A stretch of 64,000 nucleotides of DNA from Saccharopolyspora spinosa NRRL 18395. Its GTDB lineage: Bacteria; Actinomycetota; Actinomycetes; Mycobacteriales; Pseudonocardiaceae. The DNA lies in assembly GCF_000194155.1 (NCBI RefSeq), contig NZ_GL877879.1, forward strand, positions 1,910,637-1,974,636, in the 5' to 3' direction. Positions within the stretch are counted from its first letter, which is position 1. Every line of letters starts with the position of its first letter. Of this stretch, positions 9,016-17,364 are shown piece by piece. A model generated the notes under the pieces. The model ran no database searches and was not told where the DNA came from. It saw only the letters and a program-made list of their open reading frames with translations. The translations under genes were made by a program, and so were the position numbers.

Positions 9016-9666
9016 TCAACCCGCGACGAGCATCCGCTCGTCGTCGAGCAAGCCGTGGCGTATCGCGAACGACGCCGCCTCCAGCCTGGAGTGCACCCCG
9101 AGCTTGGTCAGCACCGACTGCACGTGCGTTCGCACCGTCGTCGGCGCCACCCCCAGTTGCTTGGCCATCGCCATCGTGTGCGCACCGTCGACGAGCAGCC
9201 GCAGGCATTGCCGCTCCCGCGCGGTCAGGTGCGACGCCAGCCGCAGGGCGTCCGTTGTACCGGCCAGGCGGGGCGCCCGCGAGGCCGCCAGCTCGACGAC
9301 GGCCTCGCCGTCCATGACCCCGCGGATCGCCCCGGCCAGCACCGACAGCCCGCACATCTTGTGCACGTACCCCGCCGCCCCCTTGGCCAGCGCATCGCGC
9401 ATGCCCCGGACATCACCGTCGGCGGTGAGCACCAGAAGCCTCGTTCTCCCGCCTGCGTTGAGGATCTCGCCGATCGCGTCCAGCCCGTCGTCATCGCCGA
9501 AGTAGCGGTCCAGCAGGCAGACGTCGGGCTGATGCTCCCGGACCGCCTCGACGACGCCTGCCACGTCGTGTGCGGTTCCCACGACGTGGCAACCGTGCCG
9601 TGGCAGCGTCGCGACCAGCGCATCGACGAAAATCACGTGATCGTCGCCGAGTACCAGATCGACCAT
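9016..9666 (-). CDS. NarL/LuxR-family response regulator
   Basis: A 216-residue two-component regulator. The receiver domain shows GDD near residues 7-9, the phosphoacceptor Asp near residue 53 in CLLDRYFGDDDG, and the conserved Lys in AAGYVHK. A C-terminal LuxR-type helix-turn-helix follows (LTARERQCLRLLVDGAHTMA, TVRTHVQSVLTKLGVHSRLE). I start at ATG 9666, where GGGGGG sits 9 bases upstream, not at the longer frame opening at 9963, which runs over the kinase gene. The gene lies 17 bp downstream of the kinase in the same direction, so the two form a cognate pair. The pair sits at the downstream end of the polysaccharide locus, which makes surface-polymer control a reasonable inference, but no target is shown. 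Confidence 0.88.
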   Translation of the reverse strand: MVDLVLGDDHVIFVDALVATLPRHGCHVVGTAHDVAGVVEAVREHQPDVCLLDRYFGDDDGLDAIGEILNAGGRTRLLVLTADGDVRGMRDALAKGAAGYVHKMCGLSVLAGAIRGVMDGEAVVELAASRAPRLAGTTDALRLASHLTARERQCLRLLVDGAHTMAMAKQLGVAPTTVRTHVQSVLTKLGVHSRLEAASFAIRHGLLDDERMLVAG

Positions 9667-9683
9667 GTTCTCGTTCCCCCCGC

Positions 9684-10340
9684 TCAGGCCGCGCAGCCGG
9701 ACGGGAACACCAGCACGGCACACGTGCCCCGGCATGGCTCCGAGTCGATCTGCAGGTCGGCCCCGCAGCGCTGCGCCAGCGCCAGCACGATGCCCAACCC
9801 GAGCGATGACGCGCCCTGCGGTCCGTCCCCGAAACCCGGCCCGTCGTCGGTGATCTCGATGCGCACCTCGCCGAGCTCGCCGCGGCGAACCGCCACGGCG
9901 ACCCGGCCGCCGCGCCCGGCGGCGCGCACCGCGTTGTCCAGCAGGTTCGACACCATCCGCCACAGCAGCGTCTGGTCGGTGCGCATCCAGACGTCCTCGT
10001 CGGTGTGCAGCGAAATCTCGGCCTGCCCGGCCAACGATTTCACCGCGACGAGCTGGGTCAGCAGTTCGCGCGGCGCGAAGAGCTCCTCGCTCGGCTGCCC
10101 GGCCCGCAGGGCCACCAGCTCAAGCAGCCGGTCCAGCTCCAGTTCCATCAGTTGCAGCCGGTGCGCCGCATCGCCGGGCAGCGCCGGGTCGCCGCGCAAC
10201 CCGTCCGCGAGATAGGACAGCGTCGCAAGACCGTGCCCGAGATCGTGCAGCAGGCTGTGCAACTCCGCGCCACCTCGCGAACCTGGGCCCCGCGTCCGCT
10301 GGTGTCCAGGCGCCCTCGCCGAATCGGTAATCGTGTGCAC
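9684..10340 (-). CDS. soluble histidine kinase without sensor domain
   Basis: A 218-residue histidine kinase whose H-box is LHSLLHDLGHGLATLSYL. The ATPase domain has an N-box (LLWRMVSNLLDNAVRAA), a G1 box (ITDDGPGFGDGP) and a later glycine-rich loop (SSLGLGIVLALAQRCGA). There is no transmembrane segment and hardly any sequence before the H-box, so the signal must come from a partner protein or the H-box helix itself. I use GTG 10340, preceded by GAGGAG at good spacing. It is 17 bp upstream of its response regulator and about 210 bp downstream of a glycosyltransferase gene of the polysaccharide locus. Confidence 0.83.
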   Translation of the reverse strand: MHTITDSARAPGHQRTRGPGSRGGAELHSLLHDLGHGLATLSYLADGLRGDPALPGDAAHRLQLMELELDRLLELVALRAGQPSEELFAPRELLTQLVAVKSLAGQAEISLHTDEDVWMRTDQTLLWRMVSNLLDNAVRAAGRGGRVAVAVRRGELGEVRIEITDDGPGFGDGPQGASSLGLGIVLALAQRCGADLQIDSEPCRGTCAVLVFPSGCAA

Positions 10341-10541
10341 CGCGACTCCTCTCCCCCAAAACAGCAGTCTGTGCCTACCCGGCAAATCGGATGCAGCGGG
10401 CGCGGCGTTGCACCTGCTACCCGAAGGGGACCTCGACTACTCCACGTGCAGCAGGCGTCCACACGACAGGCGCGGGGAAGTACTGTTCCTGCGGTAACCC
10501 CGCTACCGTCGGTCACTGACGGGCTACGCAGGATGTTCCGA

Positions 10542-10563
10542 AACCCGTTTTCAGGAACGGGTT
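10542..10563 (-). terminator. hairpin at the end of a GT4 gene
   Basis: AACCCGTT and AACGGGTT pair perfectly around a 6-base loop. The hairpin overlaps the last codons of the GT4 gene that stops at 10551. Its position fits a terminator for the minus-strand operon, but it lacks a T-tract and is short. Confidence 0.35.
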
Positions 10564-11678
10564 CCGTACACCCCGACGAGTGCGTCGGCCAGGGTCGAGG
10601 TCCGGTAGCGGTCGCCCAACCGGGAGCGGGCCGTCGTGGCGAGCCGGCCAGCGACGTCGGGTGAGTCCAGCAGGTGCGCCACCGCCGCGGCCAGCAGTTC
10701 GGGGCGCCGTGGCGGCACCAGCAGCCCGGTCTCACCGGGAGCGACCACATCGCTGACCGCGTTGACGGTGGTGGCCACCACCGGCACGCCGCACACCATC
10801 GCCTCGACGACGGCCAGCGGCAGGCCCTCGTACCGGCTGGGCAGCGCGAACACGTCGAATGCGGGCAGCAGTTCCGCGACGTCGTCGCGCTCGCCCGCGA
10901 GCACGACGCGAGCCCCGCTCGCGGCTATGCGCGAACGCATCCGCTCGGTCAGCTCTCCGCCGCCGATCCACACCCCGACCACGCCAGGTCGGTCCAGCAG
11001 GCACAGCGCCGTGACGAAGTCCTCCGGCGACTTCTGGAAGGTCAGCCGCCCCACCGCACCGACCACGACGTCCGTCGGTGCCAGCCCGAGCTCCTGCCGG
11101 GCGCGCTGCCTGGTCCGCTCGGTGCGCATCGGCACCTCGTGCTCGACGGCCACGCCGATGGTGCGGATGCGATCCGGGGCGATCAGCCCGCGCCGCAGCG
11201 CCTCGACCGCCACTCCGGTGCCCACGCACAGGGCGAGGTCGGTGATCCGCCCGAGGCCGCGTTCGATCTCGACGTAGCCGCGGCGACGCAACCCGCTCTG
11301 GAACTGGTGGAACGGAAACCCGTGGTAGGTGTGCACGATCCGGTCGACGCCAGCCCGGCGCGCAGAGATCCGGCCAACCGCACCCGCTTTCGAGCAGTGG
11401 GTGTGCACGACGTCGAAGCGGCGCCGTTTCAGCAACGCCGTCAGGCGGTGCAGGGCGAGCAGGTCGTGGCCCGGCGAGATGGGCGCGCGCAGCGCGGGCT
11501 CCACGATCACCTCCAGCCCGGCGGCTTCGGCTTCGGCCAGCAGCCGGCCGGACCCGGTGATCACCGCGACCTGGTGCGTGGCCGGATCAAGCGCCTTGGC
11601 CCCGCGCAGGGCCATCACCCCGGCGCCGCCTTCCAGGCGCGTGATCACCGTGGCCACCCGCAACGGCTCCGCGCTCAC
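10551..11678 (-). CDS. GT4-family glycosyltransferase
   Basis: A 375-residue GT-B glycosyltransferase that would transfer a sugar from a nucleotide donor to a lipid-linked or polymer acceptor at the inner membrane face. The N-terminal half opens with LRVATVITRLEGGAGVMALRG and has HTHCSKAGAVGR. The C-terminal half has VGAVGRLTFQKSPEDFV and the donor-binding segment RYEGLPLAVVEAMVCGVPVV with its EX7E-type glutamates. I start at GTG 11678, where the bases GTGA are shared with the stop of the upstream response regulator. That overlap indicates translational coupling of a regulator and a glycosyltransferase, which is unusual. The last codons overlap a small hairpin. Confidence 0.87.
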   Translation of the reverse strand: MSAEPLRVATVITRLEGGAGVMALRGAKALDPATHQVAVITGSGRLLAEAEAAGLEVIVEPALRAPISPGHDLLALHRLTALLKRRRFDVVHTHCSKAGAVGRISARRAGVDRIVHTYHGFPFHQFQSGLRRRGYVEIERGLGRITDLALCVGTGVAVEALRRGLIAPDRIRTIGVAVEHEVPMRTERTRQRARQELGLAPTDVVVGAVGRLTFQKSPEDFVTALCLLDRPGVVGVWIGGGELTERMRSRIAASGARVVLAGERDDVAELLPAFDVFALPSRYEGLPLAVVEAMVCGVPVVATTVNAVSDVVAPGETGLLVPPRRPELLAAAVAHLLDSPDVAGRLATTARSRLGDRYRTSTLADALVGVYGTRS

Positions 11679-12355
11679 CGCTCGCCGGTCCCGTCCGCTT
11701 CGCCGTCCGCGCGCAGTCCGGCGGCGCAAGCAACGCTGACCGCCTCCAGCTGGCTGTGCACCCGGAGCTTGGCGAGGATGCTGCGGGTGTGCGTGCGGAC
11801 GGTCTCGGTGGAGATCAGCAGTTCCTCGGCGATCTGCGCACCCCTCTTACCGGCGACCATGCCGGCGAGCACGTCCCGCTCGCGGTCGCTGAGCACGTCC
11901 AGCGGCCCGTTGCGCTGCCCCGCCCGCACGGCGTCCTCGCGCAGTCCGCGCAGCACGGCGCCGAGCAGTTCCGGCGGGTACCAGCTGTGCCCGCGGGGCA
12001 CCCCGCGCAGCACCTCGGTGAGACCCTCGACGCCGCGTTCCTTCGGTACCCAGGCCGCCGCACCGGCCCGTGCGGCGTCGACGGCCTGCCGAGCATCGCG
12101 GCTCCCGGTCAGCACCACGATTCCAGCGGCGGGGCGGACTTCCTGCAAGCGCCGCACCATGCGAGCGGCACCCACCGGTTCCACGTCGACCGTGATCACG
12201 TCCGGTCGGGACTGCCGCACCACGTCGGACAGTCGCGGGTCGCTGGTCTGGCAGTGCCCCACGACCCACAGGTCGGGCACCTCCGCCAGCCGAGCGCTGA
12301 GAGCCTCAGCCAGCATGAGGTGGTCGTCCACCATGAGCAGCCGCACCACGTCCAC
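11675..12355 (-). CDS. second NarL/LuxR-family response regulator
   Basis: A receiver plus LuxR helix-turn-helix regulator of 226 residues from GTG 12355. The receiver starts VDVVRLLMVDDHLMLAEAL; the phosphoacceptor Asp is near residue 57 in VITVDVEPVGAARM, and the conserved Lys is in AAWVPKE. The output domain is LSDRERDVLAGMVAGKRGAQI followed by TETVRTHTRSILAKLRVHSQLE. No kinase gene adjoins it directly; the soluble kinase 1.3 kb downstream could serve both regulators. The stop overlaps the start of the next glycosyltransferase (GTGA). The frame remains open upstream to 12610, but that part reads through a long palindrome and is unlikely to be coding. The exact start is uncertain because the ribosome site is weak. 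Confidence 0.82.
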   Translation of the reverse strand: MDVVRLLMVDDHLMLAEALSARLAEVPDLWVVGHCQTSDPRLSDVVRQSRPDVITVDVEPVGAARMVRRLQEVRPAAGIVVLTGSRDARQAVDAARAGAAAWVPKERGVEGLTEVLRGVPRGHSWYPPELLGAVLRGLREDAVRAGQRNGPLDVLSDRERDVLAGMVAGKRGAQIAEELLISTETVRTHTRSILAKLRVHSQLEAVSVACAAGLRADGEADGTGER

Positions 12356-12464
12356 AGCCCCAGCTTGAGGCCATCGGGTCGACGAGACCTCCCCCAGCTG
12401 CACGAGAACACCCTCCCGCGTGAAGCGCACCTTTGCCCCGTCTGCGTCTGCCTCCACGGATTTC

Positions 12465-12510
12465 CGCAATTTCCATTGAAATCGAATCTTCGATTTCAAT
12501 GGAAATTGCG
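12465..12510. terminator. perfect AT-rich 22-bp inverted repeat
   Basis: Arms 12465-12486 and 12489-12510 are exact complements separated by TC; the inner part reads CATTGAAATCGAA. Arm composition is far more AT-rich than the surroundings. It lies between the GT2 stop and the second response regulator. It could end the polysaccharide transcript or attenuate the regulator and GT4 genes downstream. Confidence 0.6.
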
Positions 12511-12550
12511 ACACCACTGCTCCGGGCGGCCTTGGAATGAGGCGTTGAGG

Positions 12551-12580
12551 AACTCCGTGGAACTCCGTGGAACTTCGTGG
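12551..12580. repeat. 10-bp tandem repeat, three copies
   Basis: AACTCCGTGG occurs twice and AACTTCGTGG once, head to tail, in the gap between GT2 and the downstream response regulator. The period matches one DNA turn. Confidence 0.7.
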
Positions 12581-12590
12581 ATGCCCTCTC

Positions 12591-12652
12591 CCACTAGGTC
12601 GGGCCCCCACTCGGTCGGGCCCTCACTCGGTCGGGCCTTCACTTGGTCGGGG
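12591..12652. repeat. 16-bp tandem repeat, about four copies, reaching the GT2 stop codon
   Basis: Units of the type CCACTCGGTCGGGCCC begin at 12591, 12607, 12623 and 12639. The last, partial unit contains the stop codon and final residues of GT2 (PTK end). The array may have grown from the coding end outward. Confidence 0.75.
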
Positions 12653-14006
12653 TCGTGCGCGGGGTGACGGGCGCGTCGATGGTGCGGCGGCCGGGGCTGC
12701 GCCACCGTCCAGAGGACTTCGACAGCCACGCCGCCGGTATCGCGTACAGCGCGATACCCGCGTCAAGCACTCGTAGCGCCAGGAAGAAGCATGCGAACAG
12801 CAGGAACCTCGGCTGCCGCTGCAACACCGCGACTATGCACGTCAGCACCAGATCCGGGACCACCACACCGAAGAACAGCGCTGGCAGCGTCGCGAAACCG
12901 GCGACGAAGTCGTGTACGTCGTCCACGACCGGCACCGCGAGCAACCCGTCGAACAGCAGGGGCACGATCAGCGCCAGCGCCACGAAGGGCAACAGCACCA
13001 GCATGAAGCTGCTCGCCAGCATCTCCAACAGCAGCAACGCCAGCATCAGGCTGAACAGGTTGGCCCGCGGCGGGTGCAGCCGGACCGTCTGCCACAGGCC
13101 GAGCGACCAGCGCTTGCACTGCTTCACGTAGTCCTTGAAGTTGCCCGGGTCCTGGGTGGCCGCCACCGCCGACGGCGTGAAACCGACCTTCCCGAGCCGT
13201 TTCTGGTACACCTCGAAGGTCATGTTGAAGTCCTCGATGACCAGCCCCGGCGGGTTGACCTCGATGCGTGGCAGCACCTCGGCGCGGTACATGCTGGCGA
13301 AGCCGGGCACGATGTGGGTGGCGTTGATCCGCCGCCACGTCTGGCCGAACTTCATCAGGTACTGAGTCATGGTGTAGATCCGCTGCCGGTGGAAGGCCAC
13401 CAGCTTGCCGATCGGCCCGAGCGCGCGGTCCCGCCATGACGTCCTGACGCAGCCCGCCACCGCGACGACCGCGGGATCGTCGAACAGCGGCAGCGCCGCC
13501 CGGAAGTAGCCGGGCTCGACGTGCGTGTCGGCGTCCAGCAGCATCACGACCTCGAAGCGATCGACGAGACCGAACCGGCGGATCGCCTCCTGCAGCGCGC
13601 CGGCCTTGCCGACGTTGCGCGCCGTGCTGATCACGTGCACCCCGCACGCTTCCGCGAGTTCCACCGTGCGGTCGGTCGAGCCGTCGGAGACCACGTGCAC
13701 GTTCTCCGGCGGCACGAGGGCGGTGATCGCCTGGATGCTGTCGACGATGACGCGTTCCTCGTTGTGGGCCGGCATCAGCACCGCCACGTCCTCGACGCCC
13801 ACCCGCGTAGTTCGGTCGTGGCCGTGCTGCCGGTCCCGGCCGACCACGACGCGCTGGCCGGACACCGACGTCGCGCCCCGTTGCTGCCACCAGCGCCGCG
13901 TCGAGGAGTCGAGCAGGCGCATCAGCCCGATCAAGCCCCATAGTGTGAAGTTGGTGCCGAACACGGCGATGGCCAGCACCCACCAAGGAATCATCCCGCT
14001 CTCCAA
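12639..14006 (-). CDS. membrane processive GT2 glycosyltransferase
   Basis: A 455-residue membrane glycosyltransferase of the cellulose/hyaluronan/poly-N-acetylglucosamine synthase type. One N-terminal helix (WWVLAIAVFGTNFTLWGLIG) precedes the catalytic domain. That domain has PAHNEERVI, SDGSTDRT, the DAD metal site in MLLDADTHVEPGYF, the base motif in VIEDFNM and QCKRW, which corresponds to QxxRW. C-terminal helices lie at about residues 310-430 and would form the translocation channel. It is 22 bp downstream of a membrane GH18 gene. A deacetylase is encoded upstream in the locus, so a partly deacetylated beta-linked amino-sugar polymer is a plausible product. The polymer identity is inference. 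Confidence 0.88.
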   Translation of the reverse strand: MESGMIPWWVLAIAVFGTNFTLWGLIGLMRLLDSSTRRWWQQRGATSVSGQRVVVGRDRQHGHDRTTRVGVEDVAVLMPAHNEERVIVDSIQAITALVPPENVHVVSDGSTDRTVELAEACGVHVISTARNVGKAGALQEAIRRFGLVDRFEVVMLLDADTHVEPGYFRAALPLFDDPAVVAVAGCVRTSWRDRALGPIGKLVAFHRQRIYTMTQYLMKFGQTWRRINATHIVPGFASMYRAEVLPRIEVNPPGLVIEDFNMTFEVYQKRLGKVGFTPSAVAATQDPGNFKDYVKQCKRWSLGLWQTVRLHPPRANLFSLMLALLLLEMLASSFMLVLLPFVALALIVPLLFDGLLAVPVVDDVHDFVAGFATLPALFFGVVVPDLVLTCIVAVLQRQPRFLLFACFFLALRVLDAGIALYAIPAAWLSKSSGRWRSPGRRTIDAPVTPRTTPTK

Positions 14007-14028
14007 AGTAGACGAGTCGCTTACGGTG

Positions 14029-15237
14029 TCATTGCGCGTCGTCGAGCGGCAGGGTCTGCCGCAGCTCCCGCCACGTTTCGGTGTCTTCGTAGCCGAACAT
14101 CCACAGGTAGACGCCGCGGATGCCGGAGCCGCGCGCCGCCTCGAACTTCGCCTTGGAGCTGGCGGCGTTCTCGAACCACACCTCGTGCTCCCGCCCCTGC
14201 TCGTCGGTGTAGCGGAACCACGGCGACTGCGTCAGCCCGTCGTAGTTGGCCTTCGCCCGGTGCTGGGTGGACAGGCGGAACGCCTGCAGCCAGGTCACCG
14301 CGGTGCCGTTGCCATCCACCCAGTCGTAGCCGTACAGCGGCACGCCGAGCACGATTCGCTCCGGCGGGATCTGGGTCTTGGCGTAGTTCAGCGTTTCCCG
14401 GACCCAGGTGATCGGCGCGACCGGGCCGGGCGGCGAGGTGCCCCAGTGGTAGTCGTAGCCCATCAGCCGGACCTCGTCGGCCGCCCTGCCGATCGCGGCG
14501 TAGTCCTGCGCCACGTTGCGCTCGTCGTATCCGGCGTCGGAGGCCTTCGCGAACACCGCCACCGCCAGCGTCTTCCCCTCATCATCCAGGGCCTTTCCCA
14601 GTTCGGTGATGAAGTCGGTGAAGACCTGCCGGTCGCCGGCGCGCAGGTTCTCGTAGTCGATGTCGATGCCCGAGTAGTCCTCGCGCTTGACGAGCTCGAC
14701 GATCTCGTCGATGTGGGAGCGCCGCTTCGCCGGGTCGTGCAGCATCTTGGCAACCGGTTCGTAAGCCCATTTGCCGTCGGTGATGTTCGCCAGCGACGGC
14801 ACGATCGGGATGCCCGCCGCGCGCAGCTGCCCGATCTGCCTGCCGACCTCGGCGGCCTGCTCATGCGGGTACTGGTTGGCCAGCCGGCCGTCCTGGCTCA
14901 GCCCGTAGATCCAGGGCGAGACCTCGTTGACCGCCTGCCGGTTCTGGGCCACCATCGACGTGCCGTTGTTGAGGTTCCAGAACGGTAGTGATGCGACGGC
15001 CAGCGAACCGGGCTGCGGTGGTCCCCCGCCGCGCGGCATCAGCGTCATCACGACGAGCACCACCGCCACCGCGATCAGCGCCAGGAACCAGATCGACCCG
15101 CCCAGCCGGCTGACGGTCCGGACCCGGCCCGCGGGGGTGTCCGATGTGGATGGTCGGGATCCGCGGGGCGATCGCGCGGTCGCCGCGGGCCGAGCCCAGT
15201 CCATGAGCCGGCGCATCGTATCGGTCTTCTGCCCCAT
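14029..15237 (-). CDS. membrane-anchored GH18 glycosidase
   Basis: A 402-residue protein with a cytoplasmic N-terminus, one membrane anchor at about residues 48-68 (SIWFLALIAVAVVLVVMTLM) and an extracytoplasmic GH18 barrel. The catalytic signature DxxDxDxE reads YSGIDIDYEN with the acid Glu near residue 196. Downstream GYDYHW and GVPLYGYDW are typical of the YaaH/spore-cortex-type branch of GH18. Such enzymes cleave beta-1,4 N-acetylglucosamine bonds with substrate assistance. It sits 22 bp before GT2 and 15 bp after the epimerase, so it probably edits or releases the polymer made by the locus rather than feeding on chitin. Confidence 0.87.
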   Translation of the reverse strand: MGQKTDTMRRLMDWARPAATARSPRGSRPSTSDTPAGRVRTVSRLGGSIWFLALIAVAVVLVVMTLMPRGGGPPQPGSLAVASLPFWNLNNGTSMVAQNRQAVNEVSPWIYGLSQDGRLANQYPHEQAAEVGRQIGQLRAAGIPIVPSLANITDGKWAYEPVAKMLHDPAKRRSHIDEIVELVKREDYSGIDIDYENLRAGDRQVFTDFITELGKALDDEGKTLAVAVFAKASDAGYDERNVAQDYAAIGRAADEVRLMGYDYHWGTSPPGPVAPITWVRETLNYAKTQIPPERIVLGVPLYGYDWVDGNGTAVTWLQAFRLSTQHRAKANYDGLTQSPWFRYTDEQGREHEVWFENAASSKAKFEAARGSGIRGVYLWMFGYEDTETWRELRQTLPLDDAQ

Positions 15238-15252
15238 GTCGCCCTCCGCACC

Positions 15253-16227
15253 TCAAGCCGTCACGGGTTGTCCGGCTCGCACCTGCTCGTCGATCACATC
15301 GCGGATGATGTCGTCGAGCGTGCGCTCCGGCCGGAAATCGATCAGCTCGCGCGCGCGGGAGCAGTCCGGGACGCGACGTTGCAGGTCCTCGTACCCCGGC
15401 CCGTACGCCTCCTCGTAGGGGACCTGGATGGTGCCGCTGGACGAGTCGGTCATCGCGATGATCCGGGCGGCGAGCTCCTCGATGGACACCTGCTCGGTGT
15501 TGCCGAGGTTGACCGCCATGCCCTGCGCCCGGTCCAGCAGCGCCAGCCGCACCAGCGCGGGCACCGCGTCGGCGACGTGGCAGAAGCAGCGGATCTGCTT
15601 GCCGGTGCCGAAGATCGTCACCGGCCGGCCCTGCAGCGCCTGCGCGACCAGCCGCGGGATGACCATGCCGTACCGGCCGCTCTGCCGCGGCCCGACGGTG
15701 TTGAACAACCGCACGATGACCGCCCTGAGGCCGAGCTCCCGCACGTAGTTGTGGGTGATGCTCTCGTCGATGGCCTTGGCCTCGGAATAGGTCCAGCGCG
15801 ATTTCAGCGGCGAGCCGATGATCCGGTCGTCGCCCTCGGAAAGCCCGACCTTGTCGTTCTTGCCGTAGATCTCGCTGGTGGAGGCGACCAGCACCCGCGC
15901 GTCGTGCCGCAGGGCGGCGTCCAGCACGTTCTCGGTGCCGTGGATGTTTGTCAGCAGCCCCTGCAGGGTGTGTTCCTGGATGACGAACGCGCCGACGGCG
16001 GCGGCCAGGTGGAACACCACGTCCGCGTCGGCCATCACCTCGTCGACCAGGGCCCCGTCCAGGATGCTGCCCTGCACCATCCGCAGGTTCCGATCGCTGA
16101 CCGGGAGGTTCTCGACACGCCCGGTGCTCAGGTCGTCGAGCCCGACCACCTGGTGGCCGTCCGCGAGCAGCCGTTCGACCAGGTGGGATCCGATGAAACC
16201 GGCTGCGCCGGTGACCATTGCGCGCAT
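15253..16227 (-). CDS. NAD-dependent sugar epimerase/dehydratase (extended SDR)
   Basis: A 324-residue nucleotide-sugar SDR. It starts MRAMVTGAAGFIGSHLVERL with the GxxGxxG dinucleotide motif. The active site has STSEIYG followed by the YxxxK pair near residues 147-151 in WTYSEAKAIDES. The ATG at 16227 shares one base with the previous stop (TGATG) and has GGGAGG before it. The layout resembles UDP-glucuronate decarboxylase and UDP-glucose 4-epimerase relatives. A sugar dehydrogenase is encoded in the same operon, so a UDP-uronate is a plausible substrate. Sequence alone does not separate epimerase from decarboxylase. Confidence 0.85.
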   Translation of the reverse strand: MRAMVTGAAGFIGSHLVERLLADGHQVVGLDDLSTGRVENLPVSDRNLRMVQGSILDGALVDEVMADADVVFHLAAAVGAFVIQEHTLQGLLTNIHGTENVLDAALRHDARVLVASTSEIYGKNDKVGLSEGDDRIIGSPLKSRWTYSEAKAIDESITHNYVRELGLRAVIVRLFNTVGPRQSGRYGMVIPRLVAQALQGRPVTIFGTGKQIRCFCHVADAVPALVRLALLDRAQGMAVNLGNTEQVSIEELAARIIAMTDSSSGTIQVPYEEAYGPGYEDLQRRVPDCSRARELIDFRPERTLDDIIRDVIDEQVRAGQPVTA

Positions 16228-17339
16228 CACGACCTCCCCACCGGCACGGCGCCGCCGCGCCGCTGCCACAGCCGCGCGTACAGGTCGTCGATGCGGTCGG
16301 TGACCGCCTCGATACCGTAGGCCCGGCGGATCGCGGGCTCGTCGGCGCGCGGCCGGGCGGCCAGGATCTCGGAGGCGATCTCCGCGCGCATCCGCTCCGC
16401 GTTACCGGCCACCTGGCGGGCCCGGTCGGTCTCGATGCCGATCAGCGCCGGGCAGGTGGTGTAGAGCACCGGGATGCCGTTGGCCATCGCCTCCAGCACG
16501 GACAGGCCGAAGGTCTCCTGCTCGGAGGAGGCGATGAACAGGTCCAGCGCGGACAGCATCGCGGCGACGTCGTGCCGCTGCCCGGCGAAGATCACGTGCT
16601 CGGCGACGCCGTGCTCGCGGGCCACCGCCTCCAGCCGCGCCCGGTCCGGCCCGTCGCCGACGATCAGCAGCTTGGTCTCCTGGCCCAGCATCGGGGCCAT
16701 CGAGTCGATCACCAGGTTGAAGCGCTTGTTCGGGTCCAGGCGACCGAGCACGCCGACCACGTAGGCCTGGTCGCTGATCCCGTGCTCGCGGCGCACCCGG
16801 GCGCGCGCGGCCCCGTCGAACTCGACCCGGCCGAAGTCGACGCCGTTGGGGATGACGGTGATCTTGCGCGCGGGCATGCCCCAATTGCGCAACCGCTCCG
16901 CGACGGTTTCGGAAACCGCGATGGTGGCGTCCGAGCACAGGTCGGTGCCCAGGTAGAGCGCCCGGACTCCGAGGGTCATGCGCCGGCGCTCCAGGTGGGT
17001 TTCGCCGATGGAGTGCTCGGTGGAGACCACCACCTTGGTGCCGGCCAGCCGGGCCGCGAGCCGCCCGTACACGCAAGCCCGGTACAGGTGGGTGTGCACC
17101 ACGTCGTAGCGGCCTTCGCGGATCACGTCACGCAGCCGCAGCATGGCGCCGACCTGGGTGTTGCGGGTCATGCCGAGGTCGCGCACCCGCACCCCGTCGC
17201 CGTTGATCATCTGGGCCACGTCACCTGGGTTGTACAGCGAAACCACGTCGGAGTCGTGCTTGGTGTGCTGCAGGATCGACCGCAGCTGCAGCTCGGCGCC
17301 GCCGACACCGAGCCCGGTGATCACGTGCAATACCTTCAT
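16227..17339 (-). CDS. GT4-family glycosyltransferase
   Basis: A 370-residue GT-B enzyme that opens MKVLHVITGLGVGGAELQL, where GGAE is the usual acceptor-side loop. The donor domain carries VIPNGVDFGRVEF, GRLDPNKRFNLVIDS and SEQETFGLSVLEAMANGIPV with the two conserved glutamates. ATG 17339 is chosen over ATG 17351 because GGGGGA lies just upstream. The stop overlaps the epimerase start by one base. It probably adds a later sugar to the lipid-linked repeat unit begun by the phosphosugar transferase encoded immediately upstream. Confidence 0.88.
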   Translation of the reverse strand: MKVLHVITGLGVGGAELQLRSILQHTKHDSDVVSLYNPGDVAQMINGDGVRVRDLGMTRNTQVGAMLRLRDVIREGRYDVVHTHLYRACVYGRLAARLAGTKVVVSTEHSIGETHLERRRMTLGVRALYLGTDLCSDATIAVSETVAERLRNWGMPARKITVIPNGVDFGRVEFDGAARARVRREHGISDQAYVVGVLGRLDPNKRFNLVIDSMAPMLGQETKLLIVGDGPDRARLEAVAREHGVAEHVIFAGQRHDVAAMLSALDLFIASSEQETFGLSVLEAMANGIPVLYTTCPALIGIETDRARQVAGNAERMRAEIASEILAARPRADEPAIRRAYGIEAVTDRIDDLYARLWQRRGGAVPVGRS

Positions 17340-17364
17340 TGCTTCCCCCATTTGGTCTTCCGGG

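Noticed and set aside
7167-9317. A 716-codon plus-strand frame over the ThDP enzyme
   Set aside because: Another out-of-frame shadow with Arg/Pro-rich low-complexity translation; the 514-residue frame inside it has clear family motifs.
12356-12610. N-terminal extension of the second NarL-type regulator
   Set aside because: It translates through the perfect palindrome and a tandem array and has no similarity to receiver domains.
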